Of a stretch of 64,000 nucleotides of DNA, positions 57,765 to 64,000 are shown piece after piece; the first letter of the stretch is position 1, and each line of letters starts with the position of its first letter. The translations under genes and the position numbers were made by a program. The stretch covers positions 174,798-238,797 of the forward strand of contig NZ_CADIJW010000004.1 in NCBI RefSeq assembly GCF_902859745.1, read 5' to 3'. Origin of the DNA: Achromobacter dolens. Lineage in GTDB: Bacteria; Pseudomonadota; Gammaproteobacteria; Burkholderiales; Burkholderiaceae_B. A model generated the notes under the pieces. The model saw only the letters and a program-made list of their open reading frames with translations, had not been told where the DNA came from and searched no databases.

Positions 57765-58679
57765 CTACAGCTTCGCCAGCGCCCGTATATGGGCCACGAC
57801 GCTGCGCCCCAGGGCGGACAGGTTGTAACCGCCCTCGAGCGTGCTGACGATCCGCCCCTGGCAGTGGCGTTCGGCCACCTCCACGAGCTGCTCGGTGATC
57901 CATGCATAGTCGGCCTCCACCAGCCCCATTTGACCCATGTCGTCCTCGCGGTGGGCATCGAAACCGGCCGAAATCAGAATAAGTTCCGGGCGGTGCGCCT
58001 CCAGCCGCGGCAGCCAGGTGTCCGTGACGATGGCGCGGACGGCGGCGCCCGCCGTATAGGCGGCCACAGGCACGTTGACCATGTTGGCCGCCGGATGCTC
58101 GGTGCCGCTGTTGGGAAAGAACGGGTGCTGGAAAATGCTGCACATGAGCACCCGGTCGTCGCCGGCGAAGACATCCTCGGTGCCGTTGCCGTGGTGCACG
58201 TCGAAATCGACGATCGCCACCCGCGACAGGCCGTGGAAGTCCATGGCGTGGCGGGCCGCGATGGCCACGTTGTTCAGGAAGCAGAAGCCCATCGCCTGCG
58301 TGCGGCAGGCATGGTGCCCGGGCGGACGCACCGCACAAAAAGCCGTGCGGGCCTCGCCGCCGATCACCGCGTCGACCGCCGCCACCCCTGCGCCGGCAGC
58401 GTACAGCGCGGCCTCGTAGGTATGCGGATTCATCAGGGTATCGGGATCTATCGGGTAATACCCTTGCTCGGGCGTATGTCCGCGCAAATCGTCCAGATAC
58501 TGGACAGTGTGCACCCGCAGCAAGTCATGGCGCGACGCCTGCGGCGCCTGCCGGTCATCCAGATAGGGCATCAGGCCGCTGGCAAGCAATTGGTCGGAAA
58601 TGGCGTCCAGCCTCTGCGGGCTCTCCGGATGCCAACTGCCCATTTCATGCAAGCGGCATGCCGGGTGGGTAAGATACAT
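57765..58679 (-). CDS. Histone deacetylase-like (class II HDAC/acetylpolyamine) amidohydrolase
   Basis: The 304-residue protein starts MYLTHPACRLHEMGSWHPES. It has the HDAC motifs AVRPPGHHACRTQAMGFCFL, VAIVDFDVHHGNGTEDVF with zinc ligands, ILISAGFDAHREDDMGQMGL and STLEGGYNLSALGRSV. Bacterial members deacetylate lysines, polyamines or acetoin-related substrates; which one applies here is unknown. ATG 58688 three codons upstream is an alternative. It is divergent from mltB with 19 bp between starts. Confidence 0.92.
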   Translation of the reverse strand: MYLTHPACRLHEMGSWHPESPQRLDAISDQLLASGLMPYLDDRQAPQASRHDLLRVHTVQYLDDLRGHTPEQGYYPIDPDTLMNPHTYEAALYAAGAGVAAVDAVIGGEARTAFCAVRPPGHHACRTQAMGFCFLNNVAIAARHAMDFHGLSRVAIVDFDVHHGNGTEDVFAGDDRVLMCSIFQHPFFPNSGTEHPAANMVNVPVAAYTAGAAVRAIVTDTWLPRLEAHRPELILISAGFDAHREDDMGQMGLVEADYAWITEQLVEVAERHCQGRIVSTLEGGYNLSALGRSVVAHIRALAKL

Positions 58680-58698
58680 GGTCTCCATAAGGAAGATT

Positions 58699-59859
58699 AT
58701 GTTCACCTGTCGGCGATTACTGCAACTCGGCACCTTGTCGGCCCTCCTGGCCGGCTGTTCCACCACCGCTCCCACCGCCTCGAATCCCTCCGCCGTCCAG
58801 GCCCCCGCGGCCACCGCCGGCAACCCCGCCCCCATCCGCATCGGACCCGCGGCGCCGCCCCCCGGCCCCGAACTGGCGGACGACGGCCCGGCCGCCCTCA
58901 CCCCCAGCGGCGTCCTGCGCCCCGAGGTGCGCAGCTTCGTCGAAAGCCTGGCCGTCGAACGCAATCTGCCGCTGCAGCCGATGGTCTCGGCGCTCGAAAG
59001 CACGCGCTACAACGCCACCGTGGCGCGCCTGATCGCGCCGTCACCGCCGGGGAAAAAGATCTGGCGCAGCTGGCTGACCTACCGCTCGCGCTTCGTCGAG
59101 CCCAAGCGCATCGGCTGGGGCGTGGAGTTCTACAACGAGCATCGCGACCAACTCAACCAGGCCGCGCAGCGCTTTGGCGTGCCGGCGCCGATCATCGCCT
59201 CGATCATCGGCGTTGAAACGCTCTATGGCCGCAATATGGGCAATTTCCGCGTGCTGGACGCGCTGACCACGCTGGCCTTCGATTATCCGGACCCGGCCAA
59301 GCCCGAGCGCGCCACCATGTTCCGAGGCCAACTGGCCGACTTCCTGACGCTGGCCATGACCGGCAAGCTCGACCTCGAAACGCGTGGCTCCTACGCCGGC
59401 GCCATCGGCATGCCGCAATTCATGCCCACCAGCATCAAACACTACGCGGTGGACGGCGACGGCAGCGGCCATATCGACCTGACCAACAACACCCGCGACG
59501 CCATCATGTCGGTCGGCAGCTTCCTGTCGCAGCACGGCTGGCAACGCGGACTGCCGGTATTCGCGCCGGTGACGTTGCCGGCCGATCCCACCGCGCTGGT
59601 GGACGGCGGCCTGGAACCCAAGCAGACCTGGGGCACCCTGACCGCGGCCGGCGCGCGCCTGCAGCCCGGCGCCTCGGCCAACGGCTGGGGCAGCCAGCCC
59701 ATGGGCGTGGTCGATCTGGTGGAAGAAGCCCGCGGCACCGCGCAATACCGCGTCGGCACGCCCAACTTCTTCGCGCTGACGAAGTACAACCGCAGCTACT
59801 TCTACGCCACTGCCGTGGCAGATCTGGCCAGCGAAATCGAGGCGCGCGTCGGCCGCTGA
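58699..59859 (+). CDS. mltB: Membrane-bound lytic murein transglycosylase B
   Basis: The 386-residue lipoprotein has a lipobox LLAGC after a short signal (MFTCRRLLQLGTLSALLAGC). A Pro/Ala-rich linker is followed by the SLT_2 domain with catalytic Glu173 in IIGVETLYGRNMGNFRVLDA, and GSYAGAIGMPQFMPTSIKHY. It cleaves peptidoglycan glycan strands in the outer membrane periplasmic face. AAGGAAG precedes the ATG. Confidence 0.96.
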   Translation: MFTCRRLLQLGTLSALLAGCSTTAPTASNPSAVQAPAATAGNPAPIRIGPAAPPPGPELADDGPAALTPSGVLRPEVRSFVESLAVERNLPLQPMVSALESTRYNATVARLIAPSPPGKKIWRSWLTYRSRFVEPKRIGWGVEFYNEHRDQLNQAAQRFGVPAPIIASIIGVETLYGRNMGNFRVLDALTTLAFDYPDPAKPERATMFRGQLADFLTLAMTGKLDLETRGSYAGAIGMPQFMPTSIKHYAVDGDGSGHIDLTNNTRDAIMSVGSFLSQHGWQRGLPVFAPVTLPADPTALVDGGLEPKQTWGTLTAAGARLQPGASANGWGSQPMGVVDLVEEARGTAQYRVGTPNFFALTKYNRSYFYATAVADLASEIEARVGR

Positions 59860-59896
59860 GGGGCCGGTGCCCGCCGCGCCCGCGCCGCCGCAGGCT

Positions 59897-60946
59897 TCAG
59901 ACCGTGGCCACCGGCGTGGCGGGCGAACCCACCGCGCCCGGCAGGTTCAGCGGCGGCGCGGTCAGGAGGAAGCGGCTGCGGCCGTTGGCGGTCAGCCAGC
60001 GGGCCAGCGCGCCCAGATACCACATCTCGCCGATCGGCAGGCCGAGCTTGAAGATGCAGTGGTGGTGCAGCGGCAATGCCGCGCAGCACGCGTTCGGCTT
60101 CTGCGTCGGGTAGATCTCCAGCGCGTGGTTGTCCGACGCCATGGCGGCCACCTTGGAATCGGTGATCCACTGCAGCAGCTTCTCGTCGCTGCCATCCAGC
60201 CCGGCGCAGATCTCGTGCAGGGTGTGGTGGTCCGGCTGGCGCTGCTTTTCCAGCAGCGCATCGCCGAATTCGGTATGGAACAGCACGATATCGCCCTGCT
60301 CGATCTCGATGCCATCGGCCTCGATGATGCGCATCAGATCGTCGTAGCCCACCGACTTCTGCTCGCGGCCATAATGCCGGGCCAGGTCCACCATGACGCC
60401 ACGGCTCTGCAGGCAGGATTCAGCCAGGTGGGTGATGTCCAGTTTCTTGGCATGGGAGGCGCCGCCACGCCCCAGGTCGGTCTTGGCGAAGCCGTTGTCG
60501 ACGTCGTAGTCCACCGGGCCGACCACGTGTTCGTTGGGACGGTAGCCGTTGTAGTAGACGCGCTCGGGCAGGCCATCGCCATTGGCGTCGAACAAGGCGC
60601 CCACGTGCGCCAGCGAATCCCACTGGGTCGAGTACTGCAGGCTCATCTCGACGATGTCGTCGCTCAGCACATCGACGCATCCCGGACGCAGGCGGCCCAG
60701 CGGAAAGTTCAGGTACTGATCGCCGTCACGCTCGGTCGGCCGCAGCTTGGGCGGATGGCGGCGCACATTGACGCCGTTGCCGCCGGGATAGTCCAGCGGC
60801 AGCGACAGACAGAAGCTCAGGCCCTCGCGGACTTCCTGGATTCCCTTCATCACGTTCGCGGGAGTGATGTAATTCAGGCAACCCCGTTGGTCATCAGGGC
60901 CGAAGTCTCCCCAGTTCGATCCCTCGGGACGGTTCTTCCATCTCAT
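59897..60946 (-). CDS. Cyclase family protein (PF04199)
   Basis: The 349-residue protein from ATG 60946 (after AAGGAG) belongs to the cyclase/KynB superfamily in a long form. It starts MRWKNRPEGSNWGDFGPDDQ and has QYSTQWDSLAHVGALFDANG where the family metal site occurs, RGVMVDLARHYGREQKSVGY and MASDNHALEIYPTQ. Long members act on amides or lactone-like substrates; none can be named here. An ATG at 60967 is an alternative. It is divergent from an IclR gene that probably controls it. Confidence 0.88.
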   Translation of the reverse strand: MRWKNRPEGSNWGDFGPDDQRGCLNYITPANVMKGIQEVREGLSFCLSLPLDYPGGNGVNVRRHPPKLRPTERDGDQYLNFPLGRLRPGCVDVLSDDIVEMSLQYSTQWDSLAHVGALFDANGDGLPERVYYNGYRPNEHVVGPVDYDVDNGFAKTDLGRGGASHAKKLDITHLAESCLQSRGVMVDLARHYGREQKSVGYDDLMRIIEADGIEIEQGDIVLFHTEFGDALLEKQRQPDHHTLHEICAGLDGSDEKLLQWITDSKVAAMASDNHALEIYPTQKPNACCAALPLHHHCIFKLGLPIGEMWYLGALARWLTANGRSRFLLTAPPLNLPGAVGSPATPVATV

Positions 60947-60989
60947 GTGGCGCGGCTCCTTGGCCATGAATTAAGAATTTGACACAAAT

Positions 60990-61007
60990 TTATCACATAT
61001 AGGATAA
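60990..61007. promoter_or_regulatory. Palindrome between cyclase and iclR (operator candidate)
   Basis: TTATC-N8-GATAA is an 18-bp inverted repeat in the AT-rich gap between the divergent cyclase and IclR genes, 7 bp before the IclR start. IclR proteins often repress from such sites; binding is inferred. Confidence 0.4.
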
Positions 61008-61014
61008 TAACATC

Positions 61015-61791
61015 ATGGATGCGAAAACAGCCGCACGAGTCCTGGATGTTCTGAACCTCTTCGCCGAGGCGCAGAAGCCATTGCTGTACAGCGAGATCGC
61101 CGCGCAGATGGAGATTCCGCTGTCCAGTTGCCATGGTCTGCTCAAGACCATGGTGGCGCGCGGCTATCTGTACGAGATCGGCAAGAAGCACGGCTACTAC
61201 CCGACGCAGAAGCTGATCCACGTCGCCACCCTGATCTGTCGCAGCGATCCGCTGAACGCCGTGATCGAACCGGTGCTGGCGCGGGTGCGCGACATCACCG
61301 GCGAGACCGCCCTGCTGGCCAAGCTTGCAGACGACAAGGTCGTGTACCTGATCGTCGCCGAGTCCAAGCAGACCATCCGCTTCTCGCATCAGCCCGGCGG
61401 ATTCAAGGCGGTGCACGCCACCAGCTCGGGCAAGGCCCTGCTTTCGGTGCTGTCCGAGGACGAGCGCCAGAAATGGTTCAAGACCTATCCCGGCTTCGCC
61501 TCGTACACCGAAACCACCCTGACCAGCCAGGCCGCGTTCGAGCGCGACCTGCAGGCCGGCATCCAGCGCGGCTGGCAACGTTCCCTGGGCGAAAACGTCG
61601 AGGACGTGATGTCCATCTCGCTCGGGTTCCGCGCCTATGAACAACCCTTCGCCATCGTGGTGGCCGGCCCCCTGGGGCGCATGCAGAAGAACGAAGCCAC
61701 CACTGGCCAGCAACTGAAAGAGGTCAAGGCGCTGCTGTACGCGGCCCTGCCCTCGGCCAACCTCACCTTTGTAGGAGAAGACAGCAGATGA
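61015..61791 (+). CDS. IclR-family transcriptional regulator
   Basis: The 258-residue protein starts MDAKTAARVLDVLNLFAEAQ. The N-terminal winged helix spans residues 1-65 (YSEIAAQMEIPLSSCHGLLK) and the effector-binding IclR domain about 80-250 (ITGETALLAKLADDKVVYLI; HATSSGKALLSVLSEDE). It likely senses a small acid or amide used by the flanking genes. Its stop overlaps the Bug gene ATG. Confidence 0.94.
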   Translation: MDAKTAARVLDVLNLFAEAQKPLLYSEIAAQMEIPLSSCHGLLKTMVARGYLYEIGKKHGYYPTQKLIHVATLICRSDPLNAVIEPVLARVRDITGETALLAKLADDKVVYLIVAESKQTIRFSHQPGGFKAVHATSSGKALLSVLSEDERQKWFKTYPGFASYTETTLTSQAAFERDLQAGIQRGWQRSLGENVEDVMSISLGFRAYEQPFAIVVAGPLGRMQKNEATTGQQLKEVKALLYAALPSANLTFVGEDSR

Positions 61792-62768
61792 ACAAGCGCA
61801 CTTTGCTCGCCGCGGCATGCTCGGCGATCGCCATAGGGGCCCTGCCGCTGGCTGGCGCACAGGCGCAGGACGCCTATCCCGACAAGCCGATCCGCGTAAT
61901 CATGCCGTGGGCCGCGGGTGGCCCGACCGACGTGGTGGGCCGCGTGATCGCGGTGCGCATGGGTGAAATCCTGGGCCAGCCGCTGGTGATCGAAAGCCGT
62001 CCCGGCGCCAGCGGCACCATCGGCGCCGCCCAGGTCGCGCGCGCGCCGGCCGATGGCTACACCGTGCTGATGAACCCGTCGGTGCAGGGCATCTACCCCG
62101 CCCAGTTCAAGAGCCTGACTTTCGACCCCATCAAGGATTTCCGCATGGTCGGCGTGCTGGGCACGGTGCCGATGGTGGCCGTGGTGCCGCCCGACTCCAA
62201 GTTCAAGACCTTTGGCGAGCTGATCGCGCAGGCCAAGGCCCAGCCGGGTTCGCTCAGTTTTGCCTCGCCCGGCGTGGCCACGCTGCCGCACCTGGCCGGC
62301 GAGCTGATCAACACCACCACCAAGGCCTCCATCTCGCACGTCGGCTACCGCGGCAGCAGCCCGGCCCTGACCGACGTCGCCGGCGGCCACGTCGACCTGA
62401 TGTACGCACCGCTGGCGCCCGCCCTGCCCCTGATCCAGAGCGGCAAGGTGCGCCCGATCGCCGTCACCACCAAGACCCGCCTGGCCGAGCTGCCCGACGT
62501 CCCGACCATCGCCGAGAATGGCCTGGCCGGCTTCGACATCGTCACCTGGTACGGCATGTGGGTGCCCAAGGACACGCCCGAACCCATCATCGCCAAGCTC
62601 AACAAGGCCATGATCGAGGCGTCGCAATCGCCCAAGGTGGTCGAGGCGCTGAAATCGCAAGGCACCCTGCCCAGCACCATGAGCTACCAGGAAGCCGAAG
62701 CCTTCAACCTGGCCGAAAGCGCACGCTGGATCAAGGTGATGAAGGACGCCAACATCCAGCCCGAATAA
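61788..62768 (+). CDS. TctC/Bug-family tripartite tricarboxylate receptor
   Basis: The 326-residue periplasmic binding protein has a signal peptide cleaved near AGAQAQDAYPDK. Bug motifs are IRVIMPWAAGGPTDVVGRVI, IESRPGASGTIGAAQVARAP and GGHVDLMYAPLAPALPLIQS. It binds an organic acid or similar ligand for TctAB-type transporters; no tctA or tctB is adjacent. The overlap with iclR suggests one inducible module with the cyclase. Confidence 0.93.
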   Translation: MNKRTLLAAACSAIAIGALPLAGAQAQDAYPDKPIRVIMPWAAGGPTDVVGRVIAVRMGEILGQPLVIESRPGASGTIGAAQVARAPADGYTVLMNPSVQGIYPAQFKSLTFDPIKDFRMVGVLGTVPMVAVVPPDSKFKTFGELIAQAKAQPGSLSFASPGVATLPHLAGELINTTTKASISHVGYRGSSPALTDVAGGHVDLMYAPLAPALPLIQSGKVRPIAVTTKTRLAELPDVPTIAENGLAGFDIVTWYGMWVPKDTPEPIIAKLNKAMIEASQSPKVVEALKSQGTLPSTMSYQEAEAFNLAESARWIKVMKDANIQPE

Positions 62769-62810
62769 GGACTGGACGGGCGCGGCGCCGCGCGATCAGG
62801 CGCGCAACGC

Positions 62811-62855
62811 AAACGCCCCACGCTCCGGATGGCATCCGGGACGTGGGGCGTTTTT
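62811..62855. terminator. Bidirectional terminator between Bug gene and cysM
   Basis: AAACGCCCCACG pairs with CGTGGGGCGTTT, enclosing an inner CCGGAT/ATCCGG stem. A T run follows on the plus strand and a shorter one on the minus strand. It lies 42 nt after the Bug stop and 29 nt after the cysM stop. Confidence 0.85.
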
Positions 62856-62884
62856 CCTGGGGCGAAGCGGCCCCGTGCAAGGCG

Positions 62885-63796
62885 TCAGTTGTTGAAGACG
62901 CCCGTGGACAGGTAGCGGTCGCCGCGGTCGCAGACGATGAAGACGATGGTCGCGTCGTTCACGCGCTCGGCCACGCGCAGGGCGGCGACCAGCGCGCCGG
63001 CCGACGAAATGCCGCCGAAGATGCCCTCTTCAGCCGCCAGGCGGCGCGCCATGGCTTCGGCCTCGGCCTGCTCGATGGACTCGTAGGCGTCCACGCGGCT
63101 GCGGTCGAAGATCTTGGGCAGGTAGGCTTCCGGCCATTTGCGGATGCCCGGAATCGATGACCCCTCGGCCGGTTGCGCGCCCACCACCTGCACCGCCGGA
63201 TTACGCGACTTCAGATAGGTGGACACGCCCATGATGGTGCCGGTCGTGCCCATGGCGCTGACGAAGTGCGTGACGCGGCCGTCGGTCTGGGTCCAGATTT
63301 CCGGGCCGGTGGTCTCGACGTGGGCGCGCGGATTATCCGGATTGGCGAACTGGTCCAGCACCACGCCGCGCCCATCGGCCTGCATTTCCGTGGCCAGGTC
63401 GCGGGCGTATTCCATGCCGCCCTTGTCGGCCGGCGTCAGGATCAGCTCGGCGCCATAGGCCGTCATGGCGGCGCGGCGTTCCACCGACAGGTTGTCGGGC
63501 ATGATAAGGATCATGCGGTAGCCGCGCATGGCGGCGGCCATGGCCAGCGCGATACCCGTGTTGCCGCTGGTCGCCTCGATCAGCGTGTCGCCCGGCTTGA
63601 TGTCGCCGCGCTCCTCGGCATGCTTGATCATGGAGAGCGCCGGCCGGTCCTTCACCGAGCCGGCCGGATTGTTGCCTTCCAGCTTGGCCAGGATAACGTT
63701 GCCGCGCGCCGCGCCTGCGGCGCCGGGAATGCGCTGCAGGCGCACCAACGGCGTGTTGCCGACGGTCTGCTCGATAGTGGGATAGGTAGTAGTCAT
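62885..63796 (-). CDS. cysM: Cysteine synthase B
   Basis: The 303-residue PLP enzyme starts MTTTYPTIEQTVGNTPLVRL. The PLP lysine is Lys49 in NNPAGSVKDRPALSMIKHAE. TSGNTGIALAMAAAMRGYR binds substrate and VSAMGTTGTIMGVSTYLKSR binds phosphate. FDRSRVDAYESIEQAEAEAM is characteristic of CysM rather than CysK. It makes cysteine from O-acetylserine with sulfide or thiosulfate, completing the sulfur genes in this window. The frame extends upstream to the window edge, but that part is not family sequence. Confidence 0.95.
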   Translation of the reverse strand: MTTTYPTIEQTVGNTPLVRLQRIPGAAGAARGNVILAKLEGNNPAGSVKDRPALSMIKHAEERGDIKPGDTLIEATSGNTGIALAMAAAMRGYRMILIMPDNLSVERRAAMTAYGAELILTPADKGGMEYARDLATEMQADGRGVVLDQFANPDNPRAHVETTGPEIWTQTDGRVTHFVSAMGTTGTIMGVSTYLKSRNPAVQVVGAQPAEGSSIPGIRKWPEAYLPKIFDRSRVDAYESIEQAEAEAMARRLAAEEGIFGGISSAGALVAALRVAERVNDATIVFIVCDRGDRYLSTGVFNN

Positions 63797-64000
63797 GGGG
63801 CCGATGATAACCCCGCCCGGCGCGACGCGTCGCCAAAAGCCGCGCTCGCGCCAGGGGTTCCGTGCCCGGCAGCGCCAGCCCCGCCAGGCGCCGGGCAAGG
63901 CCCGAATCCGCCCCGGCCATGGCGGCGGACATGGCAACGCAGGCAGGCCGAGGCGGCGCCGGTCAAGGCCGGGTTGGCGCGGCGGGCTTGCCCGCCTGGG
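63797..64000. other. Window right end, no gene supported
   Basis: About 200 bp of very GC-rich sequence upstream of cysM. A neighbouring gene may begin or end beyond the edge. The open frames seen here have no recognisable similarity. Confidence 0.3.

Noticed and set aside
63797-64000. comEA or another competence gene next to cysM
   Set aside because: That neighbour is known in relatives, but no ComEA sequence can be read in the remaining 200 bp.

Overview
The window is high-GC DNA from a beta-proteobacterium, most likely the Alcaligenaceae (Achromobacter/Bordetella type). This rests on general resemblance of the proteins and gene order, for example rimP-nusA-infB, the phenylacetate cluster, the aspartate decarboxylase/antiporter cluster and a TctC/Bug-type solute receptor. 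The exact genus is inferred, not shown. I see no insertion sequence, prophage, integron or CRISPR array. The gene set is dense and mostly housekeeping and catabolic, often in translationally coupled pairs (ATGA, TGATG or GTGA overlaps).

Layout, left to right. 1-6160 (minus): infB (cut by the window edge), nusA and rimP with a terminator-like hairpin just before rimP, then rluB and scpB. 6228-6304: initiator tRNA. 6305-7035: no recognisable gene. 7036-10400 (minus): a LysR regulator and two COG0523/G3E metal-chaperone GTPases behind a near-consensus Zur box. 10544-10906: tRNA-Asn and tRNA-Thr(CGT). 11054-14577 (plus): an OmpR-type response regulator, its sensor kinase and an HtrA/DegQ protease, with a PmrA-type box in front of the protease gene. 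14636-16761 (minus): maiA, ispH and an SlpA-like FKBP. 16834-23006 (plus): radC, kynB-kynA (no kynU), zinc-free L31, an ArnT-like glycosyltransferase and a MATE exporter.

23117-31263 (minus) is the phenylacetate operon paaABCDE-paaN-paaG-paaI-paaK, divergent from paaX (31437-32366). 32376-37164 holds nnrE, orn, an M48 protease, rsgA, a CoA-type Nudix hydrolase and rplS. 37399-38271 is an EamA transporter. 38354-40252 holds an uncharacterised tail-anchored protein and a PA0069-family radical SAM gene with an exact LexA (SOS) box. 40441-47407 (minus) is the sulfate uptake and activation locus sbp-cysT-cysW-cysA-cysH-cysD-cysN. Then come a 1-Cys peroxiredoxin, a large acyl-CoA dehydrogenase, an aspT-asdA-aspT aspartate/alanine cluster, etfBA, an HDAC-like amidohydrolase, mltB, a cyclase/IclR/Bug module and cysM.

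The most interesting signals are regulatory sites joined to under-described genes: the SOS-boxed radical SAM gene with its unknown membrane-anchored neighbour, the Zur-boxed GTPase pair, the rimP attenuator candidate and the PmrA-like box before htrA. Unusual low-complexity tails also stand out: acidic on ScpB, basic on RluB, and histone H1-like on the aspartate decarboxylase.
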